Positions 47,101 through 53,188 of a DNA stretch of 64,000 nt are shown here, one piece after another. The position numbers and the translations under genes were made by a program. Under the pieces are notes generated by a model. That model had not been told where the DNA came from, did no database searches, and saw only the letters and a program-made list of their open reading frames with translations. How positions within the stretch are numbered: position 1 is the stretch's first letter; each line of letters starts with the position of its first letter. The stretch spans positions 1 to 64,000 of the forward strand of contig MPDD01000003.1 in NCBI GenBank assembly GCA_001874265.1. Reading direction: 5' to 3'. This stretch comes from Bacteroidetes bacterium MedPE-SWsnd-G1. Its GTDB lineage: Bacteria > Bacteroidota > Bacteroidia > Flavobacteriales > Flavobacteriaceae.

Positions 47101-50100
47101 ATTAGATTTTGTTTCTGCAAAAGAAGATGCACCAATGATGACAATTGATGTATTGGCCAATGATGACTTTGGAGGTGATGGTCCTAGTTCAACAACGATT
47201 GTATTGGCAACACCAGCGGCTAATGGTACAGCCGTTGTAAATGATGGAGGAACTTCGGATGATCCTACAGACGATACAATAGAGTACACACCAAATGCGG
47301 ACTACTTCGGAAATGATACATTTGAGTACACCATTACTGATAGTAATGGAGATGATTCAACAGCAGAGGTTTTAATTAATTTAGAATCGGTAAATGATGA
47401 GCCACTAGCTGAGGATGATTTCGAAACCGTTGCTGAGGACAGTGGAGTTGCGAGTATTGATGTAACAGCTAACGATGATTTTGGAGGTGATGGTTCTAGT
47501 TCGGGCACAATTACCTTGAGTAGCGGGAATAGTGTTGAAAATGGAATTATCACTGTAAATGACAATGGAACTTCAACAAATCCAACAGATGATTTAGTTG
47601 ATTATGAGCCTGCCTTAGATTTTAATGGTACAGATACATTTACCTATACAATAACCGACTCGAATAATGACACAAGTACTGCTACAGTTACTATCACAGT
47701 AACTTCGGTGGATGACTTACCAGTAGCGAAGAGTGATTTAGAGTTTATATTGGAAGATGCACCAACAACCACTTTTGAAGTAACATCAAATGATGACTTT
47801 GGAGGTGATGGGCCAGGTACAACTCCAATTACTATTGTAGGTGTAACTAGTGTTGCAGGCGCGACTATTACAGTGAATGATAAAGGAACGCCGACAGATC
47901 CAACTGATGACGGAATAGATTATACGCCAATACCAAACTTCCATGGCCTCGATAGTTTTGAATATCAAATAACTGATAGTGATGGAGATCCGAATACAGC
48001 GACAGTATTTATAGAAGTGATTCCAGTGAATGATTTACCGACGGCTGTAGATGATACGCTTACAGTTGATGAGGATAGTATGGATACTAGAATTAATGTA
48101 TTAGTGAATGACGACTTTGGAGGAGATGGACCAAATATGGGAGGTATTACTTTACCAGAAGGCGCTGTAACAGGTCGAAATGATGCTGGATTAGTAGTTC
48201 CAAGTTCAAATGATGGATTGATTACTGTAGATGATAACGGTACGCCAAACGACCCAACCGATGATACGATATTGTATTCGCCTGCCCCAGATTATAATGG
48301 TCCAGATGAATTTGATTATGCCATTACCGATGGTAATGGAGATGTGAGTGTTGCAACAGTTTATATTACCGTGAATTCAGTGAATGATTTACCAGTTGCA
48401 GCATTAGATTTTGTTTCTACGGTTGAAGACGCCCCATTAACTACAATAAATGTAACTGGAAACGACGATTTTGGAGGCGACGGTCCAAGTTCAACTCCAA
48501 TTACTATTTCAAGTGGTACAAGTATTGCAGGTGGTGTAATAGCGGTAAATGATAATGGAACTCCAACAGACCCAGCAGATGATGGAATAGATTATACTCC
48601 AGCGGCTAATTATTATGGAGATGATAGTTTTGAATATACAATAACGGATAGTGACGGAGACACATCAATAGCAACTGTGTATTTATACCTAGACTCTGTG
48701 AACGATTTACCAACGGCAAATGATGAAAACGTTACAGTTGCGGAGGACAGCGGAGTTACGAGTATAGATGTAACAATTAATGATGATTTTGGAGGGGATG
48801 GACCAAGTACTGGTACAATAACTTTAGGAGGAGGAAGATCCTTTGTTGGTAATTTAGTGAGTGTAAATGACAATGGTACACCAGATGACCCAACCGATGA
48901 TTTGATTGATTACGCGCCGGCAGAAGATTTTTATGGAACAGATAGTTTTGAATATATCATTACTGATAGTGATGGCGATACAAGTTCAGCTACTGTAGTA
49001 GTTACAGTTACTCCAGTTAATGATTTGCCATTGGCGAAAAATGATCTAGAATTAATTTTTGAGGATTCCCCTACAACTACTTTTGAAGTAACTACTAATG
49101 ATGATTTTGGAGGAGATGGACCGAGTGTAGGACCTATTAGCATTACTGTTTCTACAAGTGCTAATGGAGGAATAATTGCAGTAAATGATAAGGGAACACC
49201 AGATGATCCAACAGATGACGGTATTGACTACACACCGTTTGCTAACTATAATGGTCCTGATAGTTTTACATATCAGATAGCAGATTTGGACGGTGATATT
49301 AGTGAAGCAATTGTTTATTTTGAAGTAATACCTGTAAACGACTTACCAATTGCAGCAGATGATACGCTTACAGTTGATGAGGATAGTATGGACATTCGAA
49401 TTAATGTGTTAATCAATGATGATTTTGGAGGAGATGGTCCAAACATGGGTGGTATTACCCTGCCAGAAGGAGCTGTAACAGGTCAAGATGATTCTGGCCA
49501 GGTAACGCCAACGAGTAATGATGGATTGATAACGGTAGATGACAACGGGACTCCAAATGATCCAACAGATGACACGATATTGTATTCTCCAGCACCAAAT
49601 TATAATGGGTTAGACGAATTTAATTATGCAATTACCGATGGTAATGGAGATATTAGTATAGCAACAGTTTATATAACGGTGAACCCAATTAATGATTTGC
49701 CAATAGCAGAAATTGACTTTTTATTAACCGTAGAAGATGCTCCATTAACTACTATAAATGTTACGGAAAATGATGATTTTGGTGGTGATGGACCGAGTAG
49801 AACTCCAATTACTATTATAAGTGGTAGAAGTACAGCGGGTGGTGTAATAGCCGTAAATGATAATGGTACTCCAACAGATCCGACAGATGACGGTATAGAT
49901 TACACGCCAGCAGCAAATTATTATGGTAATGATAGTTTTGAGTATACGATAACAGATAGTGATGGAGATACATCAACAACACCAGTGTATTTATACTTAG
50001 ATGGTGTGAACGATTTACCAATGGCAGAAGATGACAGCGCTACTGTAGTTGAGGACAGTGGAATAACTGTAATTGATGTAACGAGTAATGATGATTTTGG

Positions 50101-52126
50101 AGGTGATGGTCAAAATTTAGGGTCAATAATAATTGGAATTAGTACTACACCAAATGGTGGTGATATTAGTGTTAATAGTAATGGTACACCAGACGATCCA
50201 TCAGATGATAAGATAGATTATACTCCAGCGTTAGATTTTAACGGTATAGACTTATTTGATTATACTATTACTGATAGTGACGGTGACACAAGCACAGCAA
50301 TAGTTACGGTAACGGTAACTCCTGTGATTGATCTTAATAATGACATCTTTTTTACAAACGAGGATACGCCAGAAATAATTGATATTTTAAGAAATGATAA
50401 TGATATTTCAGATACTACAACTATAACCGTTATACCTCCAGTGGGTGGAGTTGTAGATGTTGACACAAATAATACACCAACAATTCTAGATGATGTTTTC
50501 ACTTATACTCCAGTAGAAGATTATAATGGATTAGATCTATTTATATATGAAGTTTGTGAATCAGGTGATTGCTATTCTGCTGAAGTTATTATTTCTATAC
50601 AGCCTAAATTGGATGTTGAGGATGATTTTTATTTGATTAAAACAAATACCATTAATCCATTACCTTTATTTGAAAATGATAATGATATTCCTCATGACGG
50701 ATCTATTGTGTTTACAAACCCAGGAAATGGAGTTTTAGTTTATGACGATAGAGGGACGCCTAATAATCCAAGTGACGATTTATTTACATATACTCCAAAT
50801 ACTGATTTTGTAGGAGAGGACATGTTAGAATATACAGTTTGTGATGTAGACAATCCATCTTATTGTGAAACCGGAACAGTTATAATACTGGTGGTATATG
50901 CTGGTGCTAATGATGATGAAATTGAAGTAGATGAAGATGGTGTAGTTGATATCTTTATGCTTCAAAATGATTTAGATATTCCACAAATGGGTAGAATTTC
51001 GTTTGAAGATCCAACAAGTGGGGTTGTGGAACTTAATAACAACGAAACTATCGACGATCAAAGAGATGATTATTTTGTGTATACACCAAATGCAGATTTC
51101 AATGGTTCAGATAGTTTCATGTATACGGTATGTGATCAAGGTGAATATTGTACTTCTGCAATGGTATCTATTACAGTGAATCCAATTTTAGATGTTTTTG
51201 ATGATGTTCTAGAGACGAACGAGAATTTACCTATTGATATTTTGGTATTTGACAATGATAATGATATTCCGGTTTTTGGTACCATTTCATTATCAGAACC
51301 TAATTTAGGTGTTGTAGACATAGTGGATAATGGAACTCCAAATAACCTAACAGATGATCATGTTACCTATACGCCAAATGAAGGGCTTTATGGTAATGAT
51401 TCATTTACGTATACTGTATGTGACATTAAAGGTAACTGCGGAACAGCGACAGTTTCTGTTTTAATTATACCAAATATTATACTTTCTGATGATAGAGCAA
51501 TTACAGAATATGAAACTGAGGTAAGTATTTATATTCTAGAAAATGACGAGAATGTTCCTAGTGATGGAGTGTTTACGTTTACAAACCCATTAAACGGAGA
51601 GGTTTCCATTAATGATAACAATACTTTAACTGATACTTCTGATGATTATGTAGTTTATACACCGAACGATAGATTTTATGGTTTTGATGAATTTACATAT
51701 ACCATTACAGATGTTAACGATTCAAATAATTTTGCTACTGCAACCGTAAGTATTGAAGTGTTGTTGCCAACAACATTCATTTTACCGAACGAAAAAGGTA
51801 GTAATAATAAAGGTTTTGGGTTCTCACCAAATGGTGATGGTCAGAACGATGTATTACGAATCCACAGTTATGACGGAGAGGTATATATAGAAGAACTTTA
51901 TCCTAACTTTAGTGTTGAGATCTTTAATAGATGGGGAGATCGTTTATATGATTATAAACACAATGGAGACAGCCATACACCACAACCTGGTTGGGATGGA
52001 ACCTCACAAGGAAATCGGAATTTAGGAGCCAGAGAAGTATTACCAACAGGAACTTATTTCTATACGGTATTTTTTAATGATGGAATTAGAGAACCTTATT
52101 CTGGTTGGATATATTTAAGCAAATAA
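35144..52126 (+). CDS. Giant secreted repeat adhesin with T9SS type B signal
   Basis: A 5660-residue exported protein, start ATG 35144 (a TTG two codons earlier is rejected). In order it has: a long signal peptide (hydrophobic ILFIFLFFTGLQSVQSQ); a jelly-roll-like N-terminal domain; choice-of-anchor/ASH-type domains; two GEVED domains (about 36.36-36.70 and 37.56-37.92 kb); thrombospondin-3-like calcium stretches (NDGDLVLDENDADDDNDG, DVDGDGVPNKFDLDSDNDG); an Ig-like and a DUF11 domain; about 37 cadherin-like repeats of some 104 residues (40.16-51.77 kb), each with the NDDFGGDG and DPTDDTIDYTP calcium-type loops; and a C-terminal gliding-motility/CHU_C signal (FSPNGDGQND ... IFNRWG ... GTYFYTVFF). 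The acidic repeats suggest a calcium-stiffened surface stalk. Partner SprF-like gene follows 4 bp on. Confidence 0.93.
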   Translation: MSKNYFKSNPFRFISTFLNSWRILFIFLFFTGLQSVQSQEIIASQYFNENLGLILENRDTLPRISPFVGAVSEIDNWAFTTIIQDGLVVTTDQKFSTDPYSLELLAYPDLVSARNNESVIVVQFAEIDVSEYDGVQFEIAFASDGGQKQGDDLALQYEWKVNGEWIGLQDPVLLINASNNTPVEFGQEITNVTQNNPYTSEPIPNDATHFRASILALNQGGQNTTRYYIDDVILKGSAPEISISGNDIVIESGQTATDPSNNTDVGSAIVDETIKIVDFQISNLGNLVLNLTDDPAISLEGDTEDFTVSVNPIEEIEPGEETGFVIVFAPKSLGEKSVTVSIANDDSDENPYTFVIEGEGVDGEFSYCDPTDPPIPNDNSSFYINRVDFSTLDNESTYQDPTRYTYFSQFETNLNRGESYFFRVYNETLENSDTGIGIWIDYNRDGDFDDNGEEVYTNLYSAGAGETNVERDFNLLVPEIATQGVTRMRISVQEGEIPTPCGPFSSVGEVEDYDITIVNLASQDPEAIVFGNGIPIDDGDRSPIESNNTDFGKRAINSDPNSNSFVIVNSGGINLDLLGPSPYVEITGDINDFILTQIPDTPIEPLSSAAFEITFNPTSEGIKSALITIANSDETKNPYTFSIQGEGFIPKPKIEVSGNGVLITNGDTTPRESDNTEFGNIEVGIGFVSKTFLISNVGDIDLLLYNNPLINVRGDASDFVLTAAPSSPISPTDGTTFTIRFNPLSSGTKTATISIANNDEDEDPFEFEITGYGIPFDYCGINEPLEIPPSESYYVSNVTTENINNTTTYEEGRYSYYPAVTPDYTFGQNYEMSVSLETEINEDIGVTVWIDYNKDGDFFDPGEEIFNDLIFGSSETSITRLFNFLIPTDITEGITMMRVGTQKGSLPPPCGPFLQFGEIEDYLVNFVPEENPAPRMNVLGNGISIANGDTSPNTIDNTYFGSVEFGSTPITHVFEIANTGELNLELTGNPLIEITGDVLDFKINTNPATPLLPNDKTTFEIIFSPTEVGEREVQIEILNNDPIRSPYTFKLQGNGKLLNDNDGDLVLDENDADDDNDGILDIQENADCNEGVAVRAILFEETFGTQDTTPGTPSEDSPFLGTYEYLELTVGTVPITDNSLTANRYSVFNNIQEASSWASSSWQTIGDYTNGGSTPSEGRMLMINTNQDLNSEYYRHTILSNIEAGIPINVSISVLNLDTDIPDNEGRILPNMEVLIEQGNETYSLFTTGGVPRGAPGDETAWKIFSGSITPDTSDPITIVIVDRAARGNGNEFALDDITISQTQFLCDVDGDGVPNKFDLDSDNDGIYDVVEAGGLDANNNGLSDDDNDNTDNNATGGIPSSAGSGLDPTNTEGEHQDYIDLDSDNDGCSDANEAYGSPNADGGDDGKYGVGEPLILSNGLVSEAAYITPSDEDINTIPDYIQLSETIVDIVRSPFDAIVLEGINVIFSVEVDIQGEGTGVQYQWQEDKGDGFEDLVNDGKYEGVTTPLIRILNVDYSMSGYKYRVLVQSPSYVCDDDLISAEAELIIKSSNLVTEKMVDNINPYANEDINYTITVSNFGPQDATNVSVVDILPPEVTFISDNSNGSYNPVDGLWNVGNLSVGSSTSLIIKANVNSNAFGTVRNQILQVKLAELDLTNDGDVLFAEFIVNTVPIAVDDTATVPEDSGTNSIDVTANDNFGNDGASMGTIAVVSGSSDEGGTVIVNDNNTPTDPTDDLIDYTPATDFNGEDRFEYKITDTNGDISNAIVNVTVTSVDDFPEATDDPLVEILEDAIDAQIIVLVNDDFGGDGPGTMVLETPPANGTAVIDDQSNTNVLDDLFLYTPDPDYNGSDSFTYTITDSDGDASTATVTIEVTPVNDEPLATDDTVETDEDTPLNIDVLVNDDFGGDGPSSGPIEVSSPSSKQGGTVVVNTNGTDADPTDDTIDYTPAKDFNGTDEFDYNILDVDGNVSPATVTIVVNPINDLPVAVDDERTILEEDPATLMLVSYNDDFGGDGPSGTPIVIFEAPTNGTATIDPGTTPNDPTDDGIVYTPNANYFGTDTVVYTIEDSNGDSSNATLTITIESVDDEPMAVDDETTVAEDSGVTSIDVTDNDDFGGDGPSTGTISVIEGSTQEGGTVSVNDNGSSDDPTDDLINYEPALNFYGTDTFDYKILDSDGDDSVATVTVTVTSVNDVPQAMDDLNVLIVEDRIGAELLILSNDEFGGDGPGTFTLTSLPANGTATIDDKGTPDVLDDVAVYSPTPDYNGPDSFTYTITDSDGDDSTASVIIEVTPVDDFPLAEDDAATTDEDTPLNIDVLINDDFGGDGASDGPIEVTSPTTSQGGTVVVNENGTTDDPTDDTIDYTPAQDFNGIDTFDYGILDADGDVSAATVTITVTSVDDVPMATDNTAEIDEDDPATVIPVAYDDDFGGDGPSSTPIVIATGPTNGIASVDDNGSATNPTDDRIVYTPNANFNGEDTVEYTISDVDGDTSNATLTITVNSVDDQPTAVADALTVAEDSGVTNIEVLDNDSFGGDGPSASPITVVSTTTEKGGSAVVNNGGTENDPTDDTIDYTPAEDFNGTDTFDYNIFDADGSISLATVTVTVTPVNDTPLAVDDALVMDEDGGTKIVYVLENDDFGGDGPSTTAIVIATTPANGIVVVNDNGSSTDPTDDTISYTPNPDYNGADSFTYTIADADGETSTATVTITINSIDDSPIAIADTAITDEDTALNIDVLDNDSFGGDGPSDGPIEVTSSSTAKGGLVAVNNGGTDNDPLDDTIDYTPAEDFNGTDSFDYFIKDKDGSSSTATVTITVNPIDDVPVATDDTFELEEDSGATIIPVAYNDDFGGDGASASPIVIKTGTANGVATVDDNGTATDPTDDRIVYTPNANFNGVDTVVYTISDVDGDESDGTLTITVNSVDDMPMAVDDTVTTNEDVALNIDVLANDNFGGDTPSVGPIEVIGGSTSEGGNVAVNDNSTPDDPTDDTIDYTPALDFNGTDSFDYKILDFDGSESVATVTITVNPVNDIPTATDDPNVVIVEDRIGAELLLLGNDDFGGDGPGTFTLTVLPTNGTATMDDRGTPDVLDDIVVYSPTPDYNGPDSFTYTITDIDGDSDTALVTIEVTPVDDVPVAAADTAITDEDTPLSIDVLVNDDFGGDGPSNGPIEVVTNSTTENGIVEVNDNGTPTNPTDDTIDYTPEKDFNGTDSFDYIIKDLDGSSSTATVTITVNPVDDVPVAQDVDTEIDEDSGAATIFVTYNDDFGGDGASNTAIVIKTAPANGVATVDDNGSATDPTDDRIVYTPNANFNGVDTVVYTISDIDGDESDGTLTITVNSVDDLPTATDDSATTDEDIVLNIDVLANDNFGGDGPSVGPIALVGGTTDKGGSVVVNDSGSPTNPTDDTIDYTPATDFNGTDSFKYKIFDFDGSESVATVTITVNSVDDTPTAVDDSAQTYENSTIGIDIPVLSNDDFGGDGPSSVDIVIASLPTNGTATVNTNGTANNPTDDFINYIPNGAFDGSDSFTYTIEDSDGDESTATVNVTVLAVDVVPVASDDSYQINEDSGLNNFDVLFNDSFGGNGPSATDIVIATAPSNGNAIVNLGILNDPTDDTIDYTPNTNFNGEDTFEYTIADSDGDTSTASVTITVFPVNDDPLAADDLETVAEDSGVTSIDVTDNDDFGGDGPSGGTITLSSGNSSEGGIITVNDNGTSTDPTDDLVDYEPALDFFGTDTFTYTIIDSNDDTSTATVTVTVTSENDVPQAKNDLKIILEDSPGVTIDVLTNDDFGGDGPSITTDIVIITPPTNGTAVVNAGNLNDPSDDSINYTPSPNFNGPDGFVYQIEDLNGDLSTATVLIEVVPVNDLPTAVDDALTIDEDSIEIVIDVLVNDNFGGDGPNMGSITLPDGAVTGRNDIGLVDPTSNDGLITVDDNDTPDDPTDDTVLYTPAPDFNGEDSFDYTITDGTGDTSTATVTITINPINDLPVAALDFVSAKEDAPMMTIDVLANDDFGGDGPSSTTIVLATPAANGTAVVNDGGTSDDPTDDTIEYTPNADYFGNDTFEYTITDSNGDDSTAEVLINLESVNDEPLAEDDFETVAEDSGVASIDVTANDDFGGDGSSSGTITLSSGNSVENGIITVNDNGTSTNPTDDLVDYEPALDFNGTDTFTYTITDSNNDTSTATVTITVTSVDDLPVAKSDLEFILEDAPTTTFEVTSNDDFGGDGPGTTPITIVGVTSVAGATITVNDKGTPTDPTDDGIDYTPIPNFHGLDSFEYQITDSDGDPNTATVFIEVIPVNDLPTAVDDTLTVDEDSMDTRINVLVNDDFGGDGPNMGGITLPEGAVTGRNDAGLVVPSSNDGLITVDDNGTPNDPTDDTILYSPAPDYNGPDEFDYAITDGNGDVSVATVYITVNSVNDLPVAALDFVSTVEDAPLTTINVTGNDDFGGDGPSSTPITISSGTSIAGGVIAVNDNGTPTDPADDGIDYTPAANYYGDDSFEYTITDSDGDTSIATVYLYLDSVNDLPTANDENVTVAEDSGVTSIDVTINDDFGGDGPSTGTITLGGGRSFVGNLVSVNDNGTPDDPTDDLIDYAPAEDFYGTDSFEYIITDSDGDTSSATVVVTVTPVNDLPLAKNDLELIFEDSPTTTFEVTTNDDFGGDGPSVGPISITVSTSANGGIIAVNDKGTPDDPTDDGIDYTPFANYNGPDSFTYQIADLDGDISEAIVYFEVIPVNDLPIAADDTLTVDEDSMDIRINVLINDDFGGDGPNMGGITLPEGAVTGQDDSGQVTPTSNDGLITVDDNGTPNDPTDDTILYSPAPNYNGLDEFNYAITDGNGDISIATVYITVNPINDLPIAEIDFLLTVEDAPLTTINVTENDDFGGDGPSRTPITIISGRSTAGGVIAVNDNGTPTDPTDDGIDYTPAANYYGNDSFEYTITDSDGDTSTTPVYLYLDGVNDLPMAEDDSATVVEDSGITVIDVTSNDDFGGDGQNLGSIIIGISTTPNGGDISVNSNGTPDDPSDDKIDYTPALDFNGIDLFDYTITDSDGDTSTAIVTVTVTPVIDLNNDIFFTNEDTPEIIDILRNDNDISDTTTITVIPPVGGVVDVDTNNTPTILDDVFTYTPVEDYNGLDLFIYEVCESGDCYSAEVIISIQPKLDVEDDFYLIKTNTINPLPLFENDNDIPHDGSIVFTNPGNGVLVYDDRGTPNNPSDDLFTYTPNTDFVGEDMLEYTVCDVDNPSYCETGTVIILVVYAGANDDEIEVDEDGVVDIFMLQNDLDIPQMGRISFEDPTSGVVELNNNETIDDQRDDYFVYTPNADFNGSDSFMYTVCDQGEYCTSAMVSITVNPILDVFDDVLETNENLPIDILVFDNDNDIPVFGTISLSEPNLGVVDIVDNGTPNNLTDDHVTYTPNEGLYGNDSFTYTVCDIKGNCGTATVSVLIIPNIILSDDRAITEYETEVSIYILENDENVPSDGVFTFTNPLNGEVSINDNNTLTDTSDDYVVYTPNDRFYGFDEFTYTITDVNDSNNFATATVSIEVLLPTTFILPNEKGSNNKGFGFSPNGDGQNDVLRIHSYDGEVYIEELYPNFSVEIFNRWGDRLYDYKHNGDSHTPQPGWDGTSQGNRNLGAREVLPTGTYFYTVFFNDGIREPYSGWIYLSK
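40469..45472 (+). repeat. Four-repeat superunits, array A of the adhesin
   Basis: Repeats 2-17 form four consecutive superunits of four repeats each. The FGGDG phenylalanine codons of the first repeat in each superunit are at 40559, 41810, 43058 and 44315, and the next falls at 45563, so the period is 1248-1257 bp. The order within a unit recurs: GPGT or equivalent, GPIEV, PIVI, then a fourth type. Units 2 and 4 share the almost identical PGTFTL / LDD.VVYSPTPDYNG repeat. Confidence 0.8.
46100..50010 (+). repeat. Four-repeat superunits, array B of the adhesin
   Basis: Repeats 20-31 form three superunits with a different order: GTITL, then a PI/DIV type, then a long NMG-ITLP type with about 24 extra residues (GAVTGRND and SNDG landmarks), then TPITI. 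The first-repeat phenylalanine codons are at 46184, 47480, 48788 and 50096, giving periods of 1296, 1308 and 1308 bp. It is distinct from array A in length and order. Confidence 0.8.
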
Positions 52127-52130
52127 TAGA

Positions 52131-53051
52131 ATGACAAATAAGAAGCTATTTTTAAGCATATTATTACTGACATCTTTGTTGGGTTTTGCCCAACAAGATG
52201 TTCAGTTTACACAGTATATGTATAATATGAGTGTTATTAACCCTGCCTATACAGGTTCAAGAACCTCACTAAGTATGTCTATGATGGGGCGTACACAATG
52301 GAATGGATTAGACGGAGCGCCAAGAACTATTTCTGTAGCGGCAAGTGGTCCTATTGCAGATAGAATGGGCTTAGGGGTTACCTTGTTATCGGATATTATT
52401 GGTCCGGTAAAAGAAGAAAGTATTTTTGCAGATTACACTTATACCATTAACACTTCTGAAACAGGTAAATTGGCTTTTGGTGCAAAGTTAGGCGCCACTT
52501 TTCAAAAAATAGACTTCTTTTCTTTGAGTGTAGATTTAGAAGGAGATCCGTTAATTGATCGTGATAATTTAAACCAAACCTATCCTAATTTTGGAGCAGG
52601 ATTGTTTTATTATACAGATAAATTTTATGCAGGATTCTCTATGCCAAATATTATCAAATCTCGTCATTTCGAGAAAGAGAATGGTTTTGTTTCAGAGGCT
52701 TCTGAAGAAATGCATTTCTTTTTTAATAGTGGTTATGTTTTTGATGTATCACAAGATATAAAGGTGAGACCATCTGTGATGATGAAAGGTGCGGCCAATA
52801 CACCGATTTCCATAGATATTGCAGGAAACTTATTGTTTTATGAAATATTTGAATTAGGAGTTGCTTGGCGGGTTGATAGTTCGGTATCAGGCTTATTTAA
52901 CTTTGTTTTAGGTAAGAATATGCGCCTAGGTTATGCCTACGATCATACACTTTCCAATTTCAGTGCTTATAACTCAGGTTCGCATGAAGTCTTTTTCTTA
53001 TACGGATTAGAATTTAGAAGTAATTCAGCAAACTCACAGAGATTTTTTTAA
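52131..53051 (+). CDS. PorP/SprF-family T9SS outer-membrane protein
   Basis: A 306-residue beta-barrel protein: signal peptide ending LLGFAQ, then the family opening DVQFTQYMYN and NPAYTGSR, and repeated barrel strands to the C-terminus. SprF-type proteins are needed for export of the neighbouring large adhesin with a type B C-terminal signal, as shown for SprB/SprF in Flavobacterium johnsoniae. The gene starts 4 bp after the giant adhesin stop, so the two form a dedicated secretion pair. Confidence 0.93.
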   Translation: MTNKKLFLSILLLTSLLGFAQQDVQFTQYMYNMSVINPAYTGSRTSLSMSMMGRTQWNGLDGAPRTISVAASGPIADRMGLGVTLLSDIIGPVKEESIFADYTYTINTSETGKLAFGAKLGATFQKIDFFSLSVDLEGDPLIDRDNLNQTYPNFGAGLFYYTDKFYAGFSMPNIIKSRHFEKENGFVSEASEEMHFFFNSGYVFDVSQDIKVRPSVMMKGAANTPISIDIAGNLLFYEIFELGVAWRVDSSVSGLFNFVLGKNMRLGYAYDHTLSNFSAYNSGSHEVFFLYGLEFRSNSANSQRFF

Positions 53052-53134
53052 AAGATTATTTTATAGTTAGTTAAGAAATAATTAACCGAATTTTTGTGAA
53101 GTCTTACCGCCTTAATTTTACCAATTCCTAAACC

Positions 53135-53162
53135 TTTGTTTTCTAGAAAAACCGTAAATTCG
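53135..53162 (+). promoter_or_regulatory. Promoter of ileS
   Basis: TTTG at 53135-53138 and, 16 bp on, TAAATTCG at 53155-53162 (one mismatch to TAnnTTTG) lie 26 bp before the ileS ATG. Confidence 0.5.
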
Positions 53163-53188
53163 CAGCCTAATTGTATCTAAGGCAAAGA

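Noticed and set aside
40469-50010. Many open minus-strand frames of 60-125 codons opposite the adhesin repeats
   Set aside because: They recur with the repeat period and mirror the GAT/GGT-rich codons of the coding strand. They have no promoter boxes and low-complexity Ser/Pro translations.
40469-50010. CRISPR-like regular repeats
   Set aside because: The periodicity is about 310 bp within one long open frame and reflects protein domains, not 25-40 bp repeats with unique spacers.
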